64,000 nucleotides of DNA from LMUY01 sp964242925 (GCA_964242925.1 CAXTBW010000004.1:7421-71420); one strand, 5' to 3'. Counted from the stretch's first letter, positions 52,689-62,038 are shown. The notes: generated by a model from the letters alone, not told the origin. Translations and numbers: made by a program.

Positions 52689-53897
52689 CTAACCGGGTCG
52701 ATCGCCTGTCGCGAGCCGAGCCGGGCGCGTCTCCGGCAGAGTCAGCCATAACAGCAGGAACGCCGCCACCCCTGCCCCAGCCAGCGCCAGGAACGCGCCC
52801 GGCGTGCCATACGAATCCGCCACCGCCCCGGCTGCCGCCGTGCTCAGCGCCGCGGCGCCGTTCAACGCCAACCCGACCGCGCCCATCGACATGTTGAACC
52901 GCCCCGTCGCGCGCGAGATGTCGGCCACCACCAACGGCAGCAGCACCCCCACGACGGCGGCGCTGATGCCGTCCAGCGACTGGATCGCCACCACCAGGGT
53001 CGGCGTATCGCTCACCGCGAACAGCACCGCGCGGATCGGCACCACGGCGAACCCGATCAGCAACAGCGGGCGCCGCCCCCATTGCTCCGCCAGCCGGCCC
53101 ACCAGCGGCGAAAGCCCCGCCACCAGAAGCTGCGGGACGATCAGGCAGGCGGCGATCACCAGCTCCCCCACGCTGCCCACCATCCGGGTGACCCGCACCG
53201 CCGCCAGCGGGAACATCGCCGCGTTGGCCAGGGTGAAGCCGGCCACGCACAGCGCGAACAGCAGCAATCGCCGGTCCAGCAGGGTGCGCAGCACGCCCTC
53301 CGGCGCGCGGTCCACCACCGTCCCGCGGCCATCCACCCGGATGTGCCACAGCGCCCAGGCGGCCGGCAGCACCAGCGCCGCCGCCAGCACCAGCACCGAG
53401 CGCTCCGACACCCAGTAGCCGGTCGCTCCCATCAGCCCGGCGGCGCACCCGGCGCCGATCGAGGCGAACCGCGCGTTGCGACCCAGTCGCCCGCCGAACG
53501 CCTCGCCGCGGCGCTCCGCCACGGCCATGCTCAGCACCGCGACCACGGGGCCGAGCACGCTGCTCGCCACGCCGTGCAGCGCCTCCGCCACGTTCACCGG
53601 CAGCCGCTCCGGAAAGGCCGCCAGCAGCAGCGCGCTGGCCGCCACCCCGAGCACGGCCAGCAGCCCCAGCCGCCGCCGGTCGCCGACCGCGTCCACCAGC
53701 GCGCCGGCCGGCACCTGGACCACCATCGTCGTCACCGTGCCGACGGTCAGCGCCAGGCCGATCTGCCCCTGCGTCCAGGCCTGCGAGGCGAGGTAGGCCG
53801 CGATGAACGGGCCGAACCCGGTCTGCACGTTGGCCAGGAAGAAGCTCAGCCAGTCGAGGCCGCGCGTGTTCCGGTCCGCCGGCATGGGCGGGAGCAT
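52689..53897 (-). CDS. Major facilitator superfamily transporter
   Basis: This 402-residue protein has about twelve membrane segments and MFS loop motifs: GALVDAVGDRRRLG between helices 2 and 3 and GRLAEQWGRRPLLL in the second half. The family fits a drug or metabolite efflux pump. The N-terminal cytoplasmic part is short. The substrate cannot be inferred. It ends against the R1 repeat opposite the ModA-like gene. Confidence 0.85.
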   Translation of the reverse strand: MLPPMPADRNTRGLDWLSFFLANVQTGFGPFIAAYLASQAWTQGQIGLALTVGTVTTMVVQVPAGALVDAVGDRRRLGLLAVLGVAASALLLAAFPERLPVNVAEALHGVASSVLGPVVAVLSMAVAERRGEAFGGRLGRNARFASIGAGCAAGLMGATGYWVSERSVLVLAAALVLPAAWALWHIRVDGRGTVVDRAPEGVLRTLLDRRLLLFALCVAGFTLANAAMFPLAAVRVTRMVGSVGELVIAACLIVPQLLVAGLSPLVGRLAEQWGRRPLLLIGFAVVPIRAVLFAVSDTPTLVVAIQSLDGISAAVVGVLLPLVVADISRATGRFNMSMGAVGLALNGAAALSTAAAGAVADSYGTPGAFLALAGAGVAAFLLLWLTLPETRPARLATGDRPG

Positions 53898-53903
53898 CGC
53901 CGG

Positions 53904-54332
53904 CTACTTGGCGCCCTCCGGCGCAGCGAGCGGCGCCGCGTCCGGCGTGGGCGGCCCCACCACGACGGCGGGCTTGCTGCGGTCGTTGTAGTCGGGCGCG
54001 GCGCGCACCTGCGCGTCGGTCAGGTCGATCGCGACGCGCGGGTCCGTGGCGCTGGGCGGCGGCACGTGCACCGACGCCCAACTGACCGCCACGCGCCGCG
54101 ACCCGACCCCCATGAAGCCGCCCACGTCCACCACGATCGCGCGCGGCTGGCCCGCCGGGTCCACCACCACGTCCACCACGCGGCCGATCTCGCGCCCGTC
54201 CATGTCGTGCACCATGCGGCTCAGCACGCCGGTCGCGTCCGTCTTGGTCAGCTCGGGTTCGGGCTCGGCCGCGGCTGCCTGGCCGGCAACCAGCAGGAGC
54301 GCGACCGACAACGCCAACCACCGACCCGGCAT
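53904..54332 (-). CDS. Exported PRC-barrel domain protein
   Basis: This 142-residue protein has a signal peptide ending VAGQAAAA and a PRC-barrel core, TGVLSRMVHDMDGREIGRVVDVVVDPAGQPRAIVVDVGGFMGVGSRRVAVSW. Exported PRC-barrel proteins of this kind are common in alphaproteobacteria, often in stress or envelope contexts. The tail is Pro/Ala rich. It lies just upstream of the MFS gene on the same strand, with six bases between them. Confidence 0.82.
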   Translation of the reverse strand: MPGRWLALSVALLLVAGQAAAAEPEPELTKTDATGVLSRMVHDMDGREIGRVVDVVVDPAGQPRAIVVDVGGFMGVGSRRVAVSWASVHVPPPSATDPRVAIDLTDAQVRAAPDYNDRSKPAVVVGPPTPDAAPLAAPEGAK

Positions 54333-54427
54333 TGTTTCCACTCCAGCACCCACATCGAGTGTTGCGCCTGCATCCCACACCCGGCAAGCGGCGTTGCACC
54401 GCCAACCCATTCGATGGAGACGAGAAA

Positions 54428-54781
54428 ATGGTTCGCGAGAACGAAGGCCGCACGGCGCTGCTGGAACTGAGCTTCGCCTTCATGGGCGTGCTGAAACTGC
54501 TCGGCCTGGAGCGCCGGCTGTTCCAGCGCTGGGGCATGCCGCCGCGCTCGATGCGCCGCATCGGCCTGGCCGAAACGGCGGGCGCCATGCTGGTCGCCAA
54601 TCCCGGCACCCGGCCGCTCGGCGCCGCCGGGCTGGCCGCCATCTCGACCCTGCTGCTGGCGGTGGAACTGCGCAACCGCGAGACCGAGCTGGTCATCCCG
54701 CGCCTGCTGCTCACGGGCCTCGCGTTCCGCACCGCCATCGCCGCCCGCAATGCCCGGCAGATCCGAGACCAGTCGGTTTGA
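54428..54781 (+). CDS. Small conserved membrane protein, function unknown
   Basis: This 117-residue product has hydrophobic segments around 8-22, 45-74 and 83-102, with basic turns such as RRLFQRWGMPPRSMRR. It is not a recognised transporter. GGAGA lies upstream of ATG at 54428. It is coupled to the downstream binding-protein gene by a TTGA overlap, so a membrane role linked to that protein is possible. Confidence 0.65.
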   Translation: MVRENEGRTALLELSFAFMGVLKLLGLERRLFQRWGMPPRSMRRIGLAETAGAMLVANPGTRPLGAAGLAAISTLLLAVELRNRETELVIPRLLLTGLAFRTAIAARNARQIRDQSV

Positions 54782-55983
54782 CCCGGCTTCCCCGTCGCCT
54801 GCTGCTGGGCGCCGCGGCCGGCGCGGCCTTCGCACGGCCCGCGTCGCTGCGCGCGCAGATCGGCCCGCCCATCCGCGTGGGGGAGATCAACTCCTACGCC
54901 AGCCAGCCGCTGTTCGGCCATCCATACCGGTTGGGCTGGGAGATGGCTGTGGCGCACATCAACGACCTCGGCGGGCTGAACGGCCGCAACCTGGAGATCG
55001 TCGCCCGCGACGACGGCGGTTCGCCCGCGTCGGCCGCAAGCATCGCCGCCACGCTGATCGACAGTGAGAGGGTCGACCTGCTCGCCGGCGGCTTCTCGTC
55101 GGAAGCGGGGCTGGCCATCAGCGCGGTCGCCCTGCAGCGCAAGCGGCTCTACGTCGCCAGTCAGCCTATGTCGGACGCGCTCGTGTGGAGCCGGGGCAAC
55201 CGCTACACCTACCGGGTCGGCCCGTCCCTCTACATGCTGGTCGCGATGCTGGTCCCCCGCGCCCAGGCGCTGCCGGCGAAGCAGTGGGCGACGGTCGCGC
55301 CCGAGACCGCGGACGGCCGGTCCGCCGTCGCGACATTCCGGCAGCTGTTGCTGGCGGACCGCACCGATTTGCGCTTCGTGGGGGAGCAATGGGTGCCGCC
55401 GGGTCAACTCGACGCCGCCGTGGCCGGCTTGGCGCAGGCTGCGCCGGACGCGATCTTCAACGCGTTGGACGGCCCCGACCTCGTCGCCTTCGTGCGCCAA
55501 GGCGGCGCGCGCGGGATTTTCGGCAAGCGCCCCGTGGTGTCGATGCTGACCGGCGACCCGGAGACGCTCGCCCTGCTCGGCGCCGACACGCCCCCGGGAT
55601 GGATCACCACCGGCTACCCGTTCAGCCTGGCGGACGAGCCGTTCAGCCGTTCCTTCGTGTCCGACTACGTGGCTCGCAACGGCGAGCCGCCGCGCATGGC
55701 CTCGGTGATCGGCGTCGCCATGGTGAACGCGATCGCGTCCGGCATCCTGAAGTCCGGCGGCACGGAGCCGGAGGCGTTGGCGGACGGTTTCGCCGACTCC
55801 GCGTTCAACACGCCGCTCGGGATCTGCCGGTTCCGCAAGATCGATCACCAGAGCACGCTGGGCGCGTATGTCGGGGTGCTGGCGAAGCAGGGCGACCATG
55901 GCGGGATGATCGACTGGCGCTACGTCGACGGCGCCTCGGTGCTGCCGCCGGACGCCACAGTGCGCCAGCTGCGACCGGCGTAG
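54778..55983 (+). CDS. Liv-type substrate-binding protein, orphan
   Basis: This protein of about 401 residues has a signal-like start (LTRLPRRLLLGAAAGAAFA) and the periplasmic-binding fold opening IRVGEINSYASQPLFGHPYRLGWEMAVAHIND. It continues with DDGGSPASAASIAATLI and a C-terminal DHQSTLGAYVGVLAKQ. TTG at 54778, sharing bases with the upstream stop, is the only sensible start. No LivHMGF genes are beside it, so it may serve a distant transporter or act as a sensor. Confidence 0.78.
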   Translation: MTRLPRRLLLGAAAGAAFARPASLRAQIGPPIRVGEINSYASQPLFGHPYRLGWEMAVAHINDLGGLNGRNLEIVARDDGGSPASAASIAATLIDSERVDLLAGGFSSEAGLAISAVALQRKRLYVASQPMSDALVWSRGNRYTYRVGPSLYMLVAMLVPRAQALPAKQWATVAPETADGRSAVATFRQLLLADRTDLRFVGEQWVPPGQLDAAVAGLAQAAPDAIFNALDGPDLVAFVRQGGARGIFGKRPVVSMLTGDPETLALLGADTPPGWITTGYPFSLADEPFSRSFVSDYVARNGEPPRMASVIGVAMVNAIASGILKSGGTEPEALADGFADSAFNTPLGICRFRKIDHQSTLGAYVGVLAKQGDHGGMIDWRYVDGASVLPPDATVRQLRPA

Positions 55984-56021
55984 GCGAAGCCTAACTTTGG
56001 CATCAGCGGCATAGAACGCTC

Positions 56022-56050
56022 GTCATGCCCGGGCTTGACCCGGGCATGAC
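56022..56050. repeat. Minimal R1 palindrome
   Basis: A perfect 12-base inverted repeat, gtcatgcccggg and cccgggcatgac, with a five-base centre. It is the outer end of the R1 family without the middle. It lies between the convergent binding-protein gene and dedA and can form a short hairpin on both strands. Confidence 0.85.
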
Positions 56051-56086
56051 GGTCAGGAGGAAGTGGGTAACCGGACTTGGTTCGGC

Positions 56087-56737
56087 CTACGCGGGGTCTT
56101 TCGCCGGCCCGTCTTTCGCCATCTCGCGGCTCGCGGTCTCCTCCAACTGGGCCTCGTTGCGCCGCAGCAGCACGATCGCCACAACGATCACCACGGCCGC
56201 CGCCACCCCGAGCCCGATGCCGATCGGCCCGGCGATCTGCCGCACGGCGTTGCCCAGCAGATAGGCGGCGATGCCGTACGCGCTGGCCCAAACCACGCCG
56301 CCTACGGCGTTCCACAGCAGGAAGCTCTTCCACTCCATGTGGTTGGCGCCGGCCAGCAACGCTACGAAGGTGCGCAGGATGGCGATGAAGCGGCCGATGA
56401 ACACCACCTTGCCGCCGTGCCGCTTGAACAGATAGCGCCCGACGTCCAGCCGCTTGTCCGTCAGCCCGACATGCTTGCCGTAGCGGCGCAACAGCCGGAA
56501 GCCGGCCCAGCGGCCCATCAGGTAGCCGATATTGTCGCCCATAATCGCCCCGGCGATCGCCGCCGGCACCACGCCGTAGATGCTGAGCTTGCCCGAAGCG
56601 GCGCAGTAGACCGCGGCGGCGATGATCATGCTCTCGCCCGGGAACGGCAGCCCCATCGCCTCCAGCGCGATCACCACGAACACCAGGCCGTAGCCATACT
56701 CGCCCAGCAGGTGCTCGACGCCGTCGACGCCGAACAT
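56087..56737 (-). CDS. DedA-family membrane protein
   Basis: This 216-residue protein has the DedA/VTT pattern: FVVIALEAMGLPFPGESMIIAAAVYCAA, then GAIMGDNIGYLMGRWAG, and GRFIAILRTFVALLAGANHMEWKSFLLWNAVGGVVWA, with the conserved Arg and Gly residues. DedA proteins help move undecaprenyl phosphate or phosphatidylethanolamine across the membrane. It starts at ATG 56737, five bases after the GNAT stop. Confidence 0.92.
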   Translation of the reverse strand: MFGVDGVEHLLGEYGYGLVFVVIALEAMGLPFPGESMIIAAAVYCAASGKLSIYGVVPAAIAGAIMGDNIGYLMGRWAGFRLLRRYGKHVGLTDKRLDVGRYLFKRHGGKVVFIGRFIAILRTFVALLAGANHMEWKSFLLWNAVGGVVWASAYGIAAYLLGNAVRQIAGPIGIGLGVAAAVVIVVAIVLLRRNEAQLEETASREMAKDGPAKDPA

Positions 56738-56742
56738 CGCGG

Positions 56743-57426
56743 CTACGCCCGGAAACTGGCCAGGCCGCGGCGGGCCGTGCCGTCGGGCGCGAAGTTGGCC
56801 GGGTCGAGCCAGGCAGCCATGGCGTCGCGGCAGGCCGGCCACTCCGCGGCCAGGATGGAGTGCATCGCGGTGTCCCGCACGCGCCCCTTCACCACCAAGT
56901 GCGAGCGCAGCATGCCCTCGTAATGGAAGCCGAACCGCTCCGCCGCGCGGCGCGAGGGCGCGTTGAGCGCGTTGCACTTCCACACCAGGCGGCGATAGCC
57001 CAGCTCGTCCGCGGCCAGGCGCAGCAGCAGGAAGATCGCCTCCGTCCCGGCGCGGGTGCGCTGCATGCGCGGGCCGTACCAGATGTTGCCGATCTCGATC
57101 GCGGCGTTGCCAGGCTGAATGTCCATCAGGGTCAGCCAACCGGACACGGCGCCCGTGGCGACCGGGCGCGCGGCCCAGGCGATCGGGTCGTGCACCGACG
57201 CCATCGTCGCCACCTGCGCCGCCAAGGCCGCCCGGTCGCGGAACGGACCGTAGCCCATGTAGGCCCAGGACTCCTCGGCGCCCTGCGCCGCGTCCCACAG
57301 CTCGTCGGCGTGGCGCGCGTGCAGCGGCTCCAGCACCACGTCGCGGCCCTGGATGCGCACCCGTGCAGGCAGCGGGCGCGGCGTGGCGTCCACCGGCGGG
57401 CCGAGCGGACATTGCGATGGTTCCAA
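56743..57426 (-). CDS. GNAT-family acetyltransferase (RimJ/RimL type)
   Basis: This protein of about 227 residues has the N-terminal RIQGRDVVLEPLHARHADEL and the acetyl-CoA region IWYGPRMQRTRAGTEAIFLLLRLAADELGYRRLVWKCNALNAPSRRAAERFGFHYEGMLR. These are features of the RimJ/RimL-like group acting on protein N termini or small amines. No ATG is available. TTG at 57426 with AAAGGGG eight bases upstream is the best start. Confidence 0.82.
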   Translation of the reverse strand: MEPSQCPLGPPVDATPRPLPARVRIQGRDVVLEPLHARHADELWDAAQGAEESWAYMGYGPFRDRAALAAQVATMASVHDPIAWAARPVATGAVSGWLTLMDIQPGNAAIEIGNIWYGPRMQRTRAGTEAIFLLLRLAADELGYRRLVWKCNALNAPSRRAAERFGFHYEGMLRSHLVVKGRVRDTAMHSILAAEWPACRDAMAAWLDPANFAPDGTARRGLASFRA

Positions 57427-57500
57427 GCCAAGCGCCCCTTTGTTGGCGCTTAGCGAAGTGCACGGAAACGCCTTCCCGGGCAAGACTCCGCGAGCAAGGC

Positions 57501-57968
57501 TCAGAGCGTGAGCTTCATTCCGATGTGGCTCGCCTCGAACCCGAGCGAACGGTAGAACCGCTGAGCATCCGTGCGGACCACATTGGTGGTCAGCTGCACC
57601 AGCCCGCAGCCTCTCGCCCGGCACCGCTCGACCGCCCAGGTGATCATCTGCCGTCCGATCCCAGCCCCGCGCAACGCGGATGCAACGCGCACGGCCTCGA
57701 TCTGGCCTCGCATGCGGCCCCGGTTCGACAGCCCAGGCAGGAAGCTCAGCTGGAAGCAGCCGGCCAGCGCGCCGTCCAACTCAGCCACAAGCTGTTCGTC
57801 GTTCGGGCTGGCCTCGATCGCCTGGAATGCGATGAGATAGCCCGGATGCAGCGCGGCGCCCGGCGTCTCCCGGAGTTGCCCAAGGCTGTCGTCGGCCAGC
57901 ATCGCCACGATCGCCGGCACGTCAGCCGGGATGGCCTGACGAATGATCAACCTCGAAGCATCGATCAC
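57501..57968 (-). CDS. GNAT-family acetyltransferase
   Basis: This 155-residue protein has the GNAT core: LIIRQAIPADVPAIVAMLADD, then IEAVRVASALRGAGIGRQMITWAVERCRARGC with the acetyl-CoA loop, and TTNVVRTDAQRFYRSLGFEAS. Start GTG at 57968 overlaps the MFS stop (GTGA), so the genes are coupled. Substrate unknown. Confidence 0.87.
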   Translation of the reverse strand: MIDASRLIIRQAIPADVPAIVAMLADDSLGQLRETPGAALHPGYLIAFQAIEASPNDEQLVAELDGALAGCFQLSFLPGLSNRGRMRGQIEAVRVASALRGAGIGRQMITWAVERCRARGCGLVQLTTNVVRTDAQRFYRSLGFEASHIGMKLTL

Positions 57969-59413
57969 GCGGACAGCGGCGCTGCGATGTCTTCCAGCGA
58001 CTTGCCCTCCGCGTCCACGCCTTGCCAGATCTCCATCGCCGCCCCCGCCAGCATCAGCAGCCCCGCCACGCAGTAGCCGCCCGACAGCGCCCAGGCCGAG
58101 CCAGCCGCGATCAGCTTGCCGAACAACCACGGCGCCGCCGCGCCCCCGATCAGCGTGCCCAGAGCATAGAACACCGCGATGGCCAGCGCGCGGGTTTCGA
58201 GCGGGAAGATCTCGCTCGCGGTCAGATAGGCGGACGAGGCGGCGGCCGACGCGAAGAAGAACACCCCGACCCAACACAGCGTCTGCGTGAAGGCGGTCAG
58301 CAAGCCCATCCCGAACAGCAGCGCCACGGCCATCAGCAGCAGCCCGGCGATCGCGTAGGTGCCGGCGATCATCTTCTTGCGGCCGACGGTGTCGAACAGG
58401 TGGCCGAGCGCGAACGGTCCGATCAGGTTGCCGGCGCACAGCGGCAGGATGTACAGCCCGATGGAGGCGTCCGGAACGTGCTCGTAATGCTGCAGCACCA
58501 GCCCGTAGGTGAAGAACACCGCGTTGAACAGGAACGCCTGCGCCACCATCAGCATCAGCGCCAGCGCCGAGCGGCCACGGTGCTTGCCCAGCATGGCGCC
58601 GAAGATCAGCCCGAAGCCGAACACGCGGCGCGGGTGCACCGTCAGCCTTTTCTCCGAAACGGCGAGCGTGCCGCCCACGCGGCGCTCGATGTCGTCCATG
58701 GTCGCCTTGCCGTCCGCCTCGCGGCCATGCGTCACCTGCCAGCGCGGGCTTTCGGGCACGAAGCGGCGCAGGAAGAGGATGGAAATGCCTAAGACGCCGC
58801 CGATGCCGAAGCCCAGCCGCCAGCCCCAATCCAGCGGCACCCAGGCGCCCGACAGCAGCGGGATGGACGCCGCGGCGCCGATCGCGGCGCCGCCCCAGTA
58901 ACTGCCGTTCACCATCAGGTCGATGCGCCCGCGCAGTTTGGCCGGCATCAGCTCGTCGATCGCCGAGTTGATCGCGGCATACTCGCCGCCGATGCCCAGC
59001 CCGGTGATGAAGCGGAACGCGGCGAAGCTCCAGAAATCCCACGCGAACGCCGACAGCAGCACGCCCAGCACGTAGATGCCGAGCGTCACGTTGAAGATCA
59101 GCTTGCGGCCGACGCGGTCGGTCAGCCAGCCGAAGAACAGCGCCCCCAGCACCGCGCCGAGGACATAGATCGAGGCGACCGTGCCCACGTCCTCGGTCGA
59201 CAGCCCAAGCGTGCGCTTGTCCTGCAGCACCGGGCCGAGCGAGCCGACGATGGTGACCTCCAGCCCGTCCAGGATCCAGGTCACGCCGAGCGCGATCACC
59301 ACGAGCAGATGGAAGCGGCTCCAGGGCAGCCGGTCCAGGCGGGCGGGGATGTCCGTCTGGATTGGCGCGCCCACGCCCGATTGGACCGGCGCGCCCGCGC
59401 CTGAGGCGCTCAA
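57965..59413 (-). CDS. MFS metabolite:H+ symporter
   Basis: This 482-residue, twelve-helix transporter carries GWLTDRVGRKLIFNVTLGIYVLG, FRFITGLGIGGEYAAINSAIDEL, VPESPRW, and GHLFDTVGRKKMIAGTYAIAG. These are sugar/metabolite-porter signatures, often found in aromatic acid or sialic acid-type carriers. TTG at 59413 overlaps the DUF421 stop as TTGA. It probably imports an organic acid or sugar derivative. Confidence 0.88.
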   Translation of the reverse strand: MSASGAGAPVQSGVGAPIQTDIPARLDRLPWSRFHLLVVIALGVTWILDGLEVTIVGSLGPVLQDKRTLGLSTEDVGTVASIYVLGAVLGALFFGWLTDRVGRKLIFNVTLGIYVLGVLLSAFAWDFWSFAAFRFITGLGIGGEYAAINSAIDELMPAKLRGRIDLMVNGSYWGGAAIGAAASIPLLSGAWVPLDWGWRLGFGIGGVLGISILFLRRFVPESPRWQVTHGREADGKATMDDIERRVGGTLAVSEKRLTVHPRRVFGFGLIFGAMLGKHRGRSALALMLMVAQAFLFNAVFFTYGLVLQHYEHVPDASIGLYILPLCAGNLIGPFALGHLFDTVGRKKMIAGTYAIAGLLLMAVALLFGMGLLTAFTQTLCWVGVFFFASAAASSAYLTASEIFPLETRALAIAVFYALGTLIGGAAAPWLFGKLIAAGSAWALSGGYCVAGLLMLAGAAMEIWQGVDAEGKSLEDIAAPLSA

Positions 59414-59856
59414 CCCTTTTCTTCTGGAATGACCGAGATCTTGCCGTCCCGCTCGACCACGGCGTAACGCACCTGGTCCAGCCGCATCAGGCCCTGTTGG
59501 CGGACGGCGGCCATCACGTCGCTCTCCAACATGCGCAGCGAGCGCATGCGGCCTTCATGCCAATCGCCTTTTTCGTAGATGATGACCGGCGTGCCATCCA
59601 CCAGCCGGCCGAACCAGGGCGAGTAGCGCTTCACGGTGGACACCAGCCAGTGCATCATCCCGATGGAGAACACCGCGCTGATGGCCGCGGTCACCGAGTG
59701 GTCGTCGGCCAACACCGCCGTGATCAGCGAGCCGCCGTACAGGAACAGCACGACCAAGTCGAGCGGGGCCAGCATGCTGGCGGTGCGCCGGCCGATCAGG
59801 CGGATCGCGAACAGCAGGATGATGTAGGCCGCGGCGGCGCGGATGATGACTTCCAT
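59410..59856 (-). CDS. DUF421 (YetF-like) membrane protein
   Basis: This 148-residue protein has three N-terminal membrane helices including RLIGRRTASMLAPLDLVVLFLYGG, then a cytoplasmic domain with VDGTPVIIYEKGDWHEGRMRSLRMLESDVMAAVRQQG, the DUF421 signature. Its function is unknown. It overlaps the upstream membrane-anchored protein by ATGA and the downstream MFS gene by TTGA, so three genes are tightly coupled. Confidence 0.88.
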   Translation of the reverse strand: MEVIIRAAAAYIILLFAIRLIGRRTASMLAPLDLVVLFLYGGSLITAVLADDHSVTAAISAVFSIGMMHWLVSTVKRYSPWFGRLVDGTPVIIYEKGDWHEGRMRSLRMLESDVMAAVRQQGLMRLDQVRYAVVERDGKISVIPEEKG

Positions 59857-60368
59857 CAGGGCACGACGAACTGCGTCCAGCGCAGCGGCGCGTGGTCGGC
59901 CAAGCGCGCGACCAACTGGTTCGGACCGAGCGAGGTTGGCTGCAGCATGAAGCGCAGCTCCGAATCCCGGGTGCCGGGCGGCACGGCGACGGTCAGCACC
60001 ATGCCGTCGTCCACCAGCCGGGTGGCGACGGGCTGCGGCAGGATGCGCTGCAAGCCCATGGGCTCGCCGATATTGGAACCGACGAACACGTCCATGGTCG
60101 GCGCGTCGGTCGGGTTGGACAGATGCAGCGTCACCTGCGTGCCGGTCTGGGACCGCGCCACGGGCTCGAAGTCGACAGCGAGCGCCGTGTCGGCCGGGTT
60201 GTCCGTGCGGTGGCTCAGCGGGCCGCGCCCGAACAGCCCGATCAGCCCGGCGGCGAGGAACAGCGCCATGAGTCCGCGCCCGATCCACTCGGCCCGGCTC
60301 CAGCTCGTCTCGAACCGTTGGTCGTAGCCGACCTCGAGCTCGCCATTAACCTTGTCAGCACCTTGCAT
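59856..60368 (-). CDS. Single-pass membrane protein paired with DUF421
   Basis: This 170-residue protein has an N-terminal cytoplasmic part with QRFETSWSRAEWIGRG, one membrane helix (LMALFLAAGLIGLFG), and an extracytoplasmic beta-rich domain with GTQVTLHLSNPTDAPTMDVFVG and LRFMLQPTSLGPNQLVARL. Proteins of this type tend to be encoded next to DUF421 genes, which suggests a complex; that pairing is from memory. No enzyme motif is visible. Confidence 0.75.
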   Translation of the reverse strand: MQGADKVNGELEVGYDQRFETSWSRAEWIGRGLMALFLAAGLIGLFGRGPLSHRTDNPADTALAVDFEPVARSQTGTQVTLHLSNPTDAPTMDVFVGSNIGEPMGLQRILPQPVATRLVDDGMVLTVAVPPGTRDSELRFMLQPTSLGPNQLVARLADHAPLRWTQFVVP

Positions 60369-60430
60369 GCCGGACCAACAGGATCGCGCCGCCAGGGTTC
60401 CCCTACCCGAACGTCACGCGCGAGCGACAT

Positions 60431-62038
60431 TCATGACAGCGTCGTCAGGTCCTGAAACCAATGTTGCGCCTGGACATACGTGCGCACCTTGCCGGACAGC
60501 GCGTGCGGGTTGGTGTCGTGCACCACCCAGACCTGCACGGCGTCGTCGACCACCTTCTCGTGGATGCGGGCGCATATCCGGTCCTGCTCCGCCGGGTCGA
60601 AGCTGGAGGTCACCTGGTCGCACAACGCGTCCACCTCGGGGTTGCTGTAGCCGCTCCAGTTCACCCCCACGGGAGCGACCTGCTTGCTCGCGTAGAAGCG
60701 CAGGAAGGCGTAGAACGGGTCGGACGTGACGTAGGCGATGTTGCTGCCGGTGATGCCCTTCAGCGACGGGTCGGCGGCGCCCTTGCGCCAGGCGGTGTAG
60801 GCGACCTCCAGCTCCACCGGCTGGAACGCGACCTGCAGCCCGATCTCCGCCCAGCCCTGCTGGATGAATTCGTTCATCGGCATCGACAGCATCTGCCCGC
60901 TGCCGCCGGTCGGGACCATGAAGGTCGTCTTCAGCGGGTTGGACATGCTGAACCCGGCGGCCGCCATCAGCGCGCGCGCCGCGTCCAGGTCGGTCTTGAT
61001 CTTGAACGCCGGGTTGCCGAACCACGGGCTTGCCGGGTCCACCTGGCCGACCGCGGGCTTCGCCAGCCCGCCCATCAATTGCACGATCGCGTCGCGGTCC
61101 ACCGCCAGGTTGGCGGCGCGGCGCAGGCGGATGTCGCGCCACGGGCTGCCCTCGGCGAGCGACAGGTGGTAGTTCCAGACATGCGGCGTGACGTTGCCGA
61201 CGATGCGCGCGCCGCCGGACTGCAGCCGCGCCACCGCGTCGGGCGCCGGGGTCTCGATCAGATCGGCCTGCCCGGTCAGCAGCGCGTTGGCGCGGGTCAG
61301 GTCCTCCGGCGCGCAGGTCAGCGTCAGCCGCTCCAGCTTGGCCAGGCGCGCCTTGTTCCAGTAGGCGTCGTTGCGCGCCATCTCGAGCTTGGCGCGCGGC
61401 ACGAGCGAGGTCAGCTTGAACGGCCCGGTGCCGGACGGCGCGAAGGCGAACTTCTCCCAGCTGCCGACTTTGGCGTACTGCGCCGGCGACGAGATCAGGA
61501 ACCACAGCATCTGATACGGCAACAGCGCGTCCACCGCCTTCGTCCTCACCTGCACCGTCATCGCGTCCAGCGCCTTCCACGATGCCACGGACGGCAGCCG
61601 CGGGCGCACCTGGGCCGCCTGGCGGTTGTCGAAATGCGCCGCCTGCGGGTCCAGCACCTTCTCGAAGTTCCACACCACGGCGGCCGCATCCAGGGCCGAT
61701 CCGTCGTGGAACAGCACGTTTGGGCGAAGGTGGAACAGCCAGTTGCGTTGATCCGCCGGGTCGCTCTCCCAGCGGGTGGCAAGGCCCGGGACCAGCTTGC
61801 CGGGCCGGTCCGCGACGTCCAGCTCCCACGCGACCAGCGGGTCGTACAGGGTCAGCCCGGTGAACTGGTAGGCGCCGGCGCCGCGGTCCGGTTGCCCGGT
61901 GGTGAGCGGGATGTCCACCATCGAGATGCCGTAGGTCAGCGCGCCGCCCGCGATTTGCGCATGCGCACATCGCGGCAGTCCGGCCGACAGGCTGGCCGCG
62001 CCGGCGAGGGCGGCGCGGCGGGATAGCGGGAGGGTCAA
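60431..62038 (-). CDS. Peptide/nickel-type (family 5) solute-binding protein
   Basis: This 535-residue protein has a signal (LSRRAALAGAASLSAGLPRCAHA, with a Tat-like twin Arg) and family 5 features: LVPGLATRWESDPADQRNWLFHLRPNVLFHDGSALDAAAVVWNFEKV, GTGPFKLTSLVPRAKLEMARNDAYW, and DIRLRRAANLAVDRDAIV. It captures peptides or another large solute. TTG at 62038 with GGAG eight bases upstream is the start. No DppBCDF-type membrane genes follow. Confidence 0.85.
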   Translation of the reverse strand: MTLPLSRRAALAGAASLSAGLPRCAHAQIAGGALTYGISMVDIPLTTGQPDRGAGAYQFTGLTLYDPLVAWELDVADRPGKLVPGLATRWESDPADQRNWLFHLRPNVLFHDGSALDAAAVVWNFEKVLDPQAAHFDNRQAAQVRPRLPSVASWKALDAMTVQVRTKAVDALLPYQMLWFLISSPAQYAKVGSWEKFAFAPSGTGPFKLTSLVPRAKLEMARNDAYWNKARLAKLERLTLTCAPEDLTRANALLTGQADLIETPAPDAVARLQSGGARIVGNVTPHVWNYHLSLAEGSPWRDIRLRRAANLAVDRDAIVQLMGGLAKPAVGQVDPASPWFGNPAFKIKTDLDAARALMAAAGFSMSNPLKTTFMVPTGGSGQMLSMPMNEFIQQGWAEIGLQVAFQPVELEVAYTAWRKGAADPSLKGITGSNIAYVTSDPFYAFLRFYASKQVAPVGVNWSGYSNPEVDALCDQVTSSFDPAEQDRICARIHEKVVDDAVQVWVVHDTNPHALSGKVRTYVQAQHWFQDLTTLS

